Origin: Mortierella sp. BCC40632 | Lineage: Eukaryota; Mortierellomycota; Mortierellomycetes; Mortierellales; Mortierellaceae | Direction of reading: 5' to 3' | Assembly (NCBI GenBank): GCA_011634665.1 | Contig: WAEK01000005.1 | Coordinates: 171,001-235,000 of the forward strand | DNA: 64,000 bases | Shown here: in pieces, positions 12,379-22,570 of the stretch | How the letters are laid out: each line of letters starts with the position of its first letter | How positions within the stretch are numbered: position 1 is the stretch's first letter | Translations under genes and position numbers: made by a program | The notes under the pieces: model-generated | Databases searched by the model: none | Seen by the model: only the letters and a program-made list of their open reading frames with translations | What the model was told of the DNA's origin: nothing

Positions 12379-14586
12379 TTAGTACTCCTGCATGTCCTGG
12401 TCATCGACAGCAGAGTCGGTGGCAACCTCCTCGTAATCCTTCTCAAGAGCAGCCAAGTCCTCACGGGCCTCGGAGAACTCACCCTCCTCCATACCCTCAC
12501 CGACGTACCAGTGGACGAAGGCACGCTTGGCGTACATGAGATCGAACTTGTGGTCAAGACGGGACCAGGCCTCAGCAATAGCGGTGGTGTTGGACAACAT
12601 GCAGACAGCGCGCTGGACCTTGGCGACCTCACCACCGGCAACGACAGCGGGAGCCTGGTGGTTGATACCGACCTTGAAACCAGTAGGGCACCAGTCGACG
12701 AACTGGATGGTGCGCTTGGTCTTGATCTGAGCAATGGCGGCAGTGACATCCTTGGGGATGACATCACCACGGTACAAGAGACAGCAGGCCATGTACTTGC
12801 CGTTCTTGGGGTCGCACTTGACCATCTGGTTGGGGGTCTCGAAACAGGCCGAGGTGATCTCCTGGACGTTGAGCTGCTCGTGGAAGGCCTTCTTGGCAGA
12901 GAGGATAGGAGCATAGCTGACCAAGGGGAAGTGGATACGGGGGTAGGGCACCAAGTTGGTCTGGAACTCGGTCAAGTCAACGTTCAACGAACCGACAAAG
13001 CGGAGCGAGGCAGTGATCGAGGAAACAACCTGGGCGATCATGCGGTTGAGGTGAGTGTACGAGGGGCGAGCAATGTCGAGGTTGCGACGGCAAATGTCGT
13101 AGATGGCCTCGTTGTCGACCATGAAGGCGCAGTCGGTGTGCTCGAGGGTGGTGTGGGTGGTCAAGATCGAGTTGTAGGGCTCAACAACCGAAGTGGCCAT
13201 CTCGGGGGCGGGGTAGACGGCAAACTCGAGCTTGGACTTCTTGCCATAGTCGACAGAGAGACGCTCCAAGAGAAGAGCACCGAAACCAGATCCCGTACCA
13301 CCTCCGAAAGAGTGGAAGACCAAGAAGCCCTGAAGACCAGTGCATCCGTCAGCGAGCTTGCGGACACGCTCCAAGACGTTGTCGACGAGCTCCTTACCAA
13401 TGGTGTAGTGACCACGGGCGTAGTTGTTGGCAGCATCCTCCTTGCCGCTGATGAGCTGCTCGGGGTGGAAGAGGCTAATAGTAGTAATCGGTAGTAAAGG
13501 TAGAGAGAAGGTGTGAGCCACCTGTGTGGTTCGAATGCAACTGACAGTAGAGGGTCCTCTCACTTTCTCGCCTTTGAACATTACCTGCGGTAGGTGCCAC
13601 GTCTGACCTCATCGACGACGGTCTCCTCGAGATCGACAAAGACTAGTAGAGTTCAGCATCGTAGAAGGATCATCCGAGTGAGCAAGACCATGTATCAGTG
13701 GGGTTGGGTCACAATCCTTTTTTCCCATTGAAGGTTTGGTAGAACACCAAAAAAAAACACACAAAGAGCGTTTGCCTCTCTTGATTTTACTTACTGGCAC
13801 GGGGAACGTGCTTGCCGGCACCGGTCTCCGAGAAGAAGGTGCTCGAGGAAGAGTCGAACTGGGACGACTGCTTGTCAGAGGCACTATTCAAGGTAAGGAA
13901 TGGGAATGGGGTTGAGCAGAGTTCGTTAGTCCTCTCTCCAGAAATAACAGACACGGCGCATGCTCAGCATGCATGAGACGATGCAGGACAAGGATAGAGG
14001 GAGAGGAAAGGAGAGGAGAGAGCTGTAGCTGTATTGGGGGAGAGGTTTTTGAGTCTCCTGTTCCTGAAGACGGAGAGAGGAAAAAATAAATAAAAACTTA
14101 CACGGTACCGTCGGGAGAGATACCGTGCTCAAGGCAGTAAAGCTCCCAGCAGGCGTTACCGATTTGGATACCGGCCTAATTGGACAAGATGCAACAAAAA
14201 GGACATCATCAGTTTGGATGGTTCATCAATGACACGGCCCTTGTTATCATGACGGGTTATCATCATCTTTATCATCATCATCATCCCGTCCTGATTGTGT
14301 TGGCAGTCGCCCTGGCAGGATGATGACGATGATGAAGATAATGAACGATCCCAAGTCTGAGAAGCTCAACTCATTTCAAAAGCTACATACCTGACCGACG
14401 TGAACGGCTGAAATGTCGTACAAACAGCGGGGTCATGAGCGAGATGAACAAGAAAAAGATAATAAATGAGTTCCTCAGGCTACGCTTTGGTCGCCAGGTC
14501 AATGGCTCACAGCATGGTCATCTCTCCCCTCTTTCTCTCCTTTCTAGTAAAAGACTCTTGTCTTCCTTACAAATGACTTCGCGCAT
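12379..14586 (-). CDS. Alpha-tubulin
   Basis: Six exons on the minus strand (14586-14571, 14407-14391, 14175-14102, 13883-13795, 13642-13585, 13474-12379) give exactly 449 residues, the usual alpha-tubulin length. The first two coding exons are only 16 and 17 nt. The N-terminus [19 protein letters not shown], the GTP-binding loop GGGTGSG and the C-terminal acidic tail ending in Tyr are all present. Lys40, the site acetylated in many alpha-tubulins, is present in an ASDK context, but the following loop ([10 protein letters not shown]) differs from the animal TIGGGDDS. Alpha-tubulin pairs with beta-tubulin to make microtubules. The gene is convergent with COG2 with a 220 bp gap. Codon use in the large exon is strongly C-ending, as expected for a highly expressed gene. 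Confidence 0.97.
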
Positions 14587-14959
14587 GGTGAAAGAGAAGG
14601 AGGTTGGGGAAGGGTGGTTTGAGGAAAGAGTGAGTTAAAAAAAAAAAAGCGAGTAAGAGGAGCCGGTGTAGAGTCTGTTAGGGGACTGAAGGGGACCGAT
14701 AGAGAAAAAAGAGAAAAAACAAAAAAGGCATTGCGGCCTGCTCTGGTTTTATTCGTCTGTTCGCCAGAGTTTGAAAGGCACCAAAGGAGGTTGAGTGGTC
14801 TAGAACAAGCCACCGAAAAGAGAGAAATGAGGGGGGGACTCACGTTCGAGTAACACACACAGGGAATGCACCACCATTTTTTCATTTTTGTTGCGCGGCT
14901 GCTTCTTTTGGACCAGTCAACCAAGGTGCACAGACATTGGTCCGTTTTCCTCTTCATGA
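14587..14959. promoter_or_regulatory. Upstream region of alpha-tubulin
   Basis: These 373 bases separate the alpha-tubulin start from the end of the upstream BRCT-like gene on the same strand. They should hold the tubulin promoter and 5' leader. Composition is pyrimidine/purine skewed, and I see no distinct TATA box. Confidence 0.4.
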
Positions 14960-16236
14960 CTACCGTCTTTGCCACTTCTCTTGCAACACTAGATTCGAAG
15001 ATGACGCGTCGACCAGCCCGCTCCCTGTTGCACATGCGTCTTCAAAGCACTTGAGCGAATCTGAACTCATGACCGCTATCCTCCCTTGGAGATATTCTTT
15101 TGCATCTACAACAACCTTTCTGTTTGTTTCCATTGACCTGTCCTTCACAATGTGCCTCTGCTCTGAATCTCTTCTTGACTCTTGATCATGTTCCGCTGCA
15201 GTTGGTGACTGTGGCCGTGAAAGCGCTCTTGTTGTTGGCAAAGGCTGAGTTCTTTCTTGATCCCGCCTCTCCTGAGACGGAGGTGCATCTTCACCGTCGG
15301 ATTCACTATTCCCAGACAAAGGTATTGAGTGACATTTCCACGTTAGCTCAAAAGGTAGCAGTGATCATTTTTAACAGACATAGTCCTCACTCCAACCTGT
15401 GTAGTCCAGTTTACCTAGAAACAAAGTAACTGCTCTGGATGTCTGTATCGCATGTTTTGGGGGGAGGTCTATCAAGCATATAGTCATTTGAGGAAGAGGA
15501 CAATATAGTAAACAAACAAACAAACAAACAAACAGCGTCTCTCTCTTTTTTTTTTTTTTTTTTTCTCTCTTTTTTGTTTTGTTCCATGGCTCCCATACGA
15601 GTAGTTTTAGATTACCTCTTCGCTCTACGAATAGTTTGAGGGAGTTTCCTTTTCCTGATGGTCAGTCTTGCAGGGATATTATTTCTGGCAAGTGTTGAGG
15701 TATCACTAATACTGATGCCAGAGGATGGAGAGATGTTTTCAGGTGTAGATGTCATACTCGCTGAGGCTTCATGGACAGAGAGAAGTGCTGATCCCCCCGT
15801 TTCATTTGGTAGACTTAACGTCCTGATCGAGTAGTCTTGGGTTAGATCTTCCAAGATATCAAAAGTAGCAGTGGGACCAATGTCCAACTCTTCTGTGTAC
15901 GACCTTGTGCTCACAGAATCGGTCCTGTCGATAGGACACCTCATAGTGCTAATAGTTGATGTCTGTCCTTTCTTCTTGTTGTCGCTCGTATTATTATTAA
16001 TAGATTTAGGATCATCAGCACAAGAATTAAAGTTGTCTTCTTGATCAAGCGACTCGCTTAACGAAAGGTCTTTCAAGTCTCCTTCTGGTTGATGAAGCGC
16101 GGACCCTGGTCCGGGTAATGTGAGCACATTGTTGCTGTGATACGCTTCCAGACCAGACACAGGTTTGCCCTCCAAAGAATCCATGTCTTGTAAAGGAAAG
16201 GACCGCATTCCGAAAACAGAGCAATAAAAAAAAAAA

Positions 16237-16291
<55 letters not shown>

Positions 16292-17031
16292 AATACATCA
16301 TTGTTTAGTGAGTCTATTTGCTCCGCTATCCTGACGATATGCTGCACAGCATTAAAGAAAGAATCTGTAACTTACGAAGGCTTTGGAGGGCAGGAAATGT
16401 TTCCATGAATTTCGTAAAGGTCAGCGTTCTATCATTGCTCTGTAAAGCTGAAATTGTTTCTAGAGTTAGAATACTACTGAAAGAGGGTATCTAAGACTCT
16501 AGATGTATAGGCACTATGTCCACCCTGCCTTGTCTTTCTCGGTCTGCTTGCTCTACCTTTGACCCAATCTTGACGCAGAATCTTTATGGCTGGCCTATAC
16601 TCGCCTCCCACGAAACATGAATTCGTGTGTGGTGAGTGTGAGGCACAGCCGCTCTCAGGAAGGAACGGTTAAGGAAAAGCGAGTGAACTAAAGTAATACC
16701 AAATGATACAAGTGGAACTCACATTTTGGGATCATTTGCAGAAGCATCGCTTACAAAGGCAATATCCGCTTCATGGACGTCCACAACCTTTCCACCTTCT
16801 TTCACTATTCGTAACCAAAAAAGTAAAAAAGAAAAAGGGGGAGGGGGGAGAACAGTTGTTGTCTCCCCCTCCGCGGCATGAGAAAGGCTTGGCCACTTCT
16901 TTCTTCTCTGACCTCTTCTGGTGGGCTTGGGACGGGAGAGAGAGACTTGTTTAACACCCTTTACCCCAAGAGTCCTGACAATGAGCAAACCCTGGCTGGA
17001 AGCAAGCAGTGAATCCCTCGAACTTGGCCAT
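14960..17031 (-). CDS. BRCT-like domain protein, possibly nuclear
   Basis: This is a hand-built model with exons 17031-16965, 16804-16723, 16651-16498, 16439-16376, 16325-16297, 16169-15616 and 15305-14960, all phase-consistent, about 431 residues. The first about 100 residues look like a single BRCT fold: a start MAKFEGFTACF, then VKEGGKVVDVHEADIAFVSD, and a last helix AIKILRQDWVKGRAS with the conserved Trp. The rest is Ser/Thr-rich and low in structure, with a basic cluster (RLTIRKRKLPQTIRRAK) that could be a nuclear localisation signal. An N-terminal BRCT plus a disordered body resembles Rap1/TRF2IP-type telomere proteins, but no Myb domain is visible, so that identity is weak. The gene could instead end at the TAA at 15612. 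Introns 3 (58 nt, GTCTTA donor) and 4 (50 nt) are the least certain. Confidence 0.5.
16245..16289. repeat. (GA)n microsatellite in the BRCT-like gene
   Basis: About 45 bp of AG preceded by a 20 bp A run. On the coding strand it is CT followed by T, in predicted intron 5 between exons 16325-16297 and 16169-15616. Confidence 0.9.
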
Positions 17032-17293
17032 TGGATGCAGAGGCAAGGACACGGACTGGATGAGCAGGGTAGTGGAAGATGGACACCCTTGGTCTGGGTA
17101 GGTGTCTTTTATATAATCTTGAGCGGACCAATAGGCTTGCTCCTACATCAAACAGTCACTCATGTGGTGGAAGAGGTGGAAGGGGTGGTGGGTGGAGGGG
17201 CCTCTTTGATGGGAGGACAAGAGGAGCCTGCAATGAATCTTTCTCCTCTCCTGCTGTCCAAGGCATTCCCTCCCAGCATCGATCAATCCCAAA
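17032..17293. promoter_or_regulatory. Bidirectional promoter (BRCT-like gene / translin)
   Basis: Only 262 bases separate the divergent start codons of the BRCT-like gene and translin. On the plus strand the region contains a G-rich block (17167-17200) with runs of 2-4 G separated by single bases, which could form a G-quadruplex. A CCAATAGG-type element with a CCAAT core occurs at about 17128-17135. Confidence 0.45.
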
Positions 17294-18994
17294 ATGTCAA
17301 CGAGTGTCGATCTCGCGTTTTTCGATGCTATTCAGGCCTCCATGGAGGCTGAGACGGTAATGGGGGATGGGATGGACCCTCCTTCGAAAGGGGGAAGAAG
17401 GGAAGGGCTGTATGATGACGCATCCATGTTGCATATTAGGGCCTAATGCTTCACCCCGGACTCCCTTGTTTCTGGACATCTCTCCCTCTCTCTTTTTTTT
17501 TTTCGCGTTTTCTGGAAGTAGACGCTCAAGGACAGTATTCGCGCGTCCGTAAGAGAGCTCGACCGAACAAATAGGAATATTACTGCAGTATTGAACAGAG
17601 TTCATTCGAGTCCAAAAGAGCAAGGTGCGGGAACCAATATTTTTCCTCTGAAAAACAATGCGGACTAAATTACCTTCCCGGTGGAAATTGGGTGGATTTC
17701 GACTATGGCACCTATTGCTGATATCATCCTGTACATATCTTTCTCTCTTTCTCTCTCACTCTCTCTCTCTTTCTCTTTTGCTCCTCACCCAACCCAGTGC
17801 CAGCTCTTTGCGCCCAAGCTCGCGGTTACTTTTCAGACGTACAGAGCCATATCAAGAGCCTCTCTAGCATTGTCCCCTCGAATCAATACTACCGATACAA
17901 TGGACTCTGGTCTGCGCCAATGCAGCAGGCTTGCTTCCTGGCAACATTGACAACCTATCTTGAGCATGAACGGCTAATCACGATCGGAGAGTTAGAGGGG
18001 TTCTTTGCTGGTATGTAATCATTACTCTCGTCTCGAGTTGCCTCCTCCTCTTTTTCTTCCTCACCCCTTACTCCTCAAGCCCTATGCATTATGCATTTCT
18101 GCGACTCGCACTCTGCATTCTGCACTTGAGCATCCGAGGTGGAGGGTGGAGAAAGAGACGCCTCATGTTTATGTTTATGAAAGAGCTGTTCAAGTCGCTT
18201 ATGCCGTTTTGAGATTGAAATCGATCGCGCGCGCTCTCTCACTTTGTTTCTCTCTCTCTCCCTATTCTTTTTTTATCGCCACTTGTTAGTCAAGGTTGAC
18301 CTGGACAACAATATAACTGACTTCCAGATTTCAATTGAGGAGTTCCTGCACGGCGTCGTCTCATTAACAAATGAATTGGTAAAGAGTTCTATCCAACGTC
18401 GACTTCTCGGAGGTTTTCATTAGGAAAAAGATTGATCCAACCTTTTGGCTCACCACAAAGAACGCGTTTTGTTTTCTCTTTGGTCCAAACCCCCCCTCCC
18501 CCTTCTCTACTCCCATACACACTAGTCTCGCCTTGCCGTGAATGCTGTGACAGCCGGCGATTTCAATCGCCCAGTTCGCATTGGTAGGTTTCTCAAAGAG
18601 CTTTATAGTGGATTCCAGCTATTGAATCTCAAGAACGATACACTCCGTAAACGTTTCGACAGCATCAAGGTGAAAAAAAAAAAAAAAAAAAAAGGAAGGA
18701 AGAAAAGAAAAAAAAAAGAAAAGATTGTGTGCATTGACCCTTCCATCCACAGATGCAATTGGACTCTAAAAGAATCCTAGTTGTATTTTAAAGTGATGAA
18801 GAAGTGGTAGACTGAACGATAGCAGTACCATAATAATAATAACATCTAACCTACTCTTTTTCTCTATTCTATTTTTCTTCTAGTATGATATCAAGAAGGT
18901 GGAGGAAATTATTTACGATCTCACTGTTCGAAAACTAGTTGGGACCCAAAGCGAGAGTATGCCCGCAGCAGAGAGTATCGAAACGGATGTATAG
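17294..18994 (+). CDS. TSN: Translin
   Basis: Six exons (17294-17356, 17522-17624, 17798-18010, 18290-18378, 18526-18669, 18884-18994) encode about 240 residues, close to the 228 of human translin. The most diagnostic stretch is in exons 5-6: SRLAVNAVTAGDFNRPVRI, then the GFQLLNLKNDTLRKRFD helix and YDIKKVEEIIYDL. The central exon carries the YYRYNGLW and YLEHERL motifs of the family. Translin binds single-stranded RNA and DNA and, with TRAX, forms the C3PO ring that removes the RISC passenger strand and processes tRNA fragments in other organisms. No TRAX gene is in this window. The start was chosen as the first ATG in the 262 bp divergent promoter. The tail ends with a short Ser/Glu-rich extension. 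Confidence 0.93.
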
Positions 18995-19140
18995 GCACGA
19001 CTGGAAAAATAAAAATAATAAAGAAAGAAAGAAAATGCGATAGTACAGAATGGTCACAATGAAGTTTTGAACTTCATGGCTATTCTTCGTCCTGTCCCTT
19101 TCTTCGACTGATCTAGAAAGCCTAGAGGTGACAAGACTTC

Positions 19141-20121
19141 TTAAGCTTCTCCATCCATCTTTCTCTCAGCATTGGCCTTGTGTGCGAGGCGGACAAACTT
19201 TGTGTGGCGGCCAAGAGCCACCACCTTGTCTCCAACGCAAATCTCGACTGTAGTATAGGCAAGAGACCCTCCGATCTTGTCACATCGAGAATCCTAGTAT
19301 TATCCAAGGGATCCGAAAATAAAAGAAGAGAAAAAAAAAATGAATAGGGATCCATTTAGTTTCGACCCAAGAAAAAGAGAGAAAAAGAAAAGTAGAATGG
19401 TTGGCATAACAGGCATGCATTCATGTCCAGAAAGTCTCCTCTCCAAAAGCTTACGATGGTGAGTTTGTCGCCTAATTTAGCACCCGAGACAAAGGACACA
19501 TTCAGATCCGTCGAGACGCCTGTAGCTGACATGAGTCCATGCTTTCCTGACTCTGATGCAATCGCTAATGATCCGCCTACATCCACAATCGTGCTCAGCA
19601 ATCCTCCATGACATCCACCGAGTCGATTCTAAGAGTCAATTAAAACGTTTGAGAGGGAGGAAGATTAGTTGACTTGGATTACGGAATAATCACAAATAGA
19701 TAGAGAAAGAGAGGAAGAGAGGGATCTTTTACCAAGTGTTGGGGTGATACATCCAGCTCTGCGATGCATCTTCCGTTGGAAGCGGAAAGTACCTTGAGCT
19801 AACATTCCATTAGTGAATCGGAGGAATTCAAGAGTTAGTCAGGGGTAATATAAATGGAAGAAAGAAAGACCAGAGCCAATAGCAACCATATCTCACTGAG
19901 CATGTGGGGTAGGACTTACTCCAGAGAGAGCATGGGCATCATAACCTCCGGCATTCAAAAAGTTGGTCCTAGTGTTGTTGTTGTTGTTGTTTTCAAATTG
20001 TTTCAGACAGAATAGATCTCAGCATCTACTAGACAAAAAAAAAACTGATACCCAGGAACCGGGGTTGAATCTCTCTCTCTCTTTTTTACCAAACTTTCTT
20101 GACGTGGTGCAAGGCAGGCAT
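19141..20121 (-). CDS. Hotdog-fold acyl-CoA thioesterase (ACOT13/PaaI type)
   Basis: Five exons (20121-20090, 19968-19920, 19798-19733, 19628-19455, 19293-19141) give about 157 residues, in the range of ACOT13 (140). The catalytic block NRLGGCHGGLLSTIVD contains the His-Gly-Gly and downstream Asp of the family. The C-terminal strand reads VVALGRHTKFV, matching the GRHTK motif of 4HBT thioesterases. Such enzymes hydrolyse medium and long acyl-CoAs, often at mitochondria; location is not evident here. The start ATG (MPALHHVKKVW) is the first in frame after a purine-rich leader. The gene is convergent with translin, with only 146 bp between stops. Confidence 0.88.
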
Positions 20122-21670
20122 TTCTTGGATGAATTGGCAGGTGTGCGGAGGAAGGTGGAGTGGAGAGAGAGGAAAGTGGAGAAGGGAGCGTGGGAAGAAG
20201 GAGAAAGAAAAAAAAAATAAAAAATAAAATATAAAAAAAGGTTTGTGGGCTTGTGGCTCCTCCCTTTCTCCCCTTCCATCCTCATGTACACCTCGACTCC
20301 GAAGGAGATAGCCATTTGGGCGAAAGAGCGGAAAAGCGGGGGTGTTGGGACGACCCTTAAATTGAACCAGGAACCTCCCTTGGGCCTCCGCCGATCCGTG
20401 CCGATTGGTCGTGACCCAGCGAAGGGCAAAGGTTGCCAAGTCAGGGCTCAGAGATTCCCTGTCTATCTATCTCTTTCTAGATCAACAGGTGGCCACTAGG
20501 CTCCTTTACCAATGGCAGATCTGCTCATGCAAAGGATCATTGATTTAGCAATCCTGAATAATGCTCGTTGCCATGTCGCTCATTTCATTTGGTCAGGGTA
20601 GCATCCAAAGAGAGAGAATTAAAGCACAAAAGACCAACAGAAGACGCGGTTTATCTCGGCGAGAGTAAAGAAGACCATTTGCTAACCCACGGACCACCCA
20701 CAGACTCCAATTTTAACGTCTCTCTCTTTCACTCACTCACTCACTCACTCACACATTCACACATACACACTGGCAGGGTAGGCTTTCCTAACCTCCATCT
20801 TCCTAACCTCCTCTTTTTCTCTCGCTTGGGTAGTGTAGAGCATCTCGACACCTTTCTTTTTTTTTTTTTTTTTTTTATTTTTTTTTTTTTTTTATTCTAT
20901 TGGAACGACAGTACCCAATCCAACATTCCAGGGCACGCGATATTCGGGGAAAATGGGCAGGACATTGCTTTTTGTAAATTCTGCAGGGGCGTTGTCCGCA
21001 TGGTTACTCAACGGAGAAAAATGCTATCGTCGCCATTTCGTGTCTCTGAGACATTCTGAAATCGGTTGTTCTTTCAGGGACCAAATTTTGGCATTCTCTC
21101 TTCTTCTTCCTCTTCCTCTCTCATGTATGTCTCATAGGAAGGCAACGACTCTTTTCTCTCCAACAGAGTACCCACAAGATGCTATCATCCCTCTACTACA
21201 CGGATGTCTGCGCTCTAGTCTATTCTCCTCCCCTGCGGTACCTGAGAGGATCATGCGGGTGAGCGCTCCAACAAACTCAGTAGGCCTGTTCAAAGGCAAA
21301 GGGAGAGGATAAACTCTTTTTGCTAGACATCTCCGCGTAGATGCGCGCGCTCTAAAAAAAAGCCCTCCTTCCCCAACTAATAAGAGGCTCTGAGAGCGAA
21401 CAAACTTTCGGAGAGTTGGGCAAGGTTGAAGGGAGGGGAAAGGAGGTACGTCGTTGGCCAACAAGCTGACTGAAGCAAGCGTACACGTACCTTGCAATGC
21501 ACCCCACCAGAGAGTCTGGTGGCGGGATCCCGTTCCAACTTGGCCTTCTTTTTTACAATATGTATTTTTAAAATAAAAACGAGGGGACAAGCCTCTTTGG
21601 ACACGACGTGTGTAAATGTTGATCCACGGGTCTCCCGGAAGGTATGACAATTAACCATCTGCGGCATGCC

Positions 21671-21755
<85 letters not shown>

Positions 21756-22150
21756 CCCCGAATGTGTGCTTACGAGGTCGAGTCATTTCTGCAGATCCTT
21801 CGAATGAGCGCCGGCCTAACACGATTTGCACCTGCCCAATAATGTGATGTACGCCTCTCCTCATATACACTCACACTCACATACGCATACACATAACGCA
21901 AACAACACACGCCCACTCGCACGTATTCATTCTGCCACTCTGGTGACTCAACAAAGAGACGAGAGGTACTGAGAGTTTATTAGAGTCCTGATTCTGACCT
22001 ATGCGGGTCGACGCCTTGGGCCTAATGACTTGACGAGTAAGGGTTGCACATGCAAGATTGGAGGTACCTTACTTTTAGACCCTCCTCCTCCTCCTCAGAG
22101 AGAGAGAGAGAGAGAAGGCGCTCGAGAGTGGACCCTCCTGACAGCGCACT
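20122..22150. other. 2.0 kb spacer between the thioesterase and the secreted-protein gene
   Basis: I see no supported gene. The region includes long T tracts (20860-20893), a TCAC tandem repeat (20730-20752), and a pure GA repeat (21674-21751). A short plus-strand frame at 21132-21312 ends at a GTGAGC donor-like site and has some protein-like composition, but I could not connect it to other exons. Confidence 0.45.
21674..21751. repeat. (GA)n microsatellite, 78 bp
   Basis: A pure AG dinucleotide tract of about 39 units in the spacer upstream of the thioesterase gene and downstream of the secreted-protein gene. Confidence 0.95.
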
Positions 22151-22570
22151 TCACCATCCAAAGGAACCAATCCCTCCGAAGGCGCCTAGTCCTGGACCCC
22201 CAAATCTTCCAATCCCATCTTGCCCTACAAGGCCTTTCCATCCGCCTAATCCTCCAGATAGACCAAAACCACTGAATCCTAGCTCATCCAGTAGTAGGCC
22301 GTTGTTATCCCAGAAGCCTGAAAAGTCATTGTAATCGGTCGGGAACAGGTTAATGATGGGCCAGAGATTGGTAGTAGGGAGGATATCCGTCTGAGGACTG
22401 ATCACCAATGGCGCCACGGGTACTTGAATAGGCGGTGCCTGAACCGACGCAAGCCCACTCTGTCCAACTAGTCCAGACCCAAAGCCTGTTACTCCAGTCG
22501 AGAAGGGGATGGCCATGACCAGTTTTGCAAATACGACAATGAGAACAGATCGGGTAATTCCTTTGGTCAT
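22151..22570 (-). CDS. Small secreted glycine-rich protein, cysteine-free
   Basis: A single-exon frame of 139 residues begins MTKGITRSVLIVVFAKLVMA, a classic signal peptide with an AxA-like cleavage region near residue 20-22. The mature part has a Pro/Val/Thr-rich first half and a Gly/Phe/Leu-rich second half with repeated FGG, GLG and GFG motifs, and ends in Trp. There is no Cys. I do not recognise the family. Composition suggests a surface, cell-wall or self-assembling secreted protein, but that is inference. The Met used is the one immediately before the hydrophobic core; an in-frame Met eight codons upstream would place KRKKK before it and seems less likely. The gene stands alone beside a long gene-free region. 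Confidence 0.6.
   Translation of the reverse strand: MTKGITRSVLIVVFAKLVMAIPFSTGVTGFGSGLVGQSGLASVQAPPIQVPVAPLVISPQTDILPTTNLWPIINLFPTDYNDFSGFWDNNGLLLDELGFSGFGLSGGLGGWKGLVGQDGIGRFGGPGLGAFGGIGSFGW

Noticed and set aside
15100..15429. Plus-strand frame of 109 codons with a moderately protein-like start.
   Set aside because: It lies antisense to exon 7 of the BRCT-like gene model, has no splice partners, and shows no family features.
21132..21312. Plus-strand frame ending at a GTGAGC donor-like site.
   Set aside because: No neighbouring exon could be joined and no family is recognised, so it is not listed as a gene.
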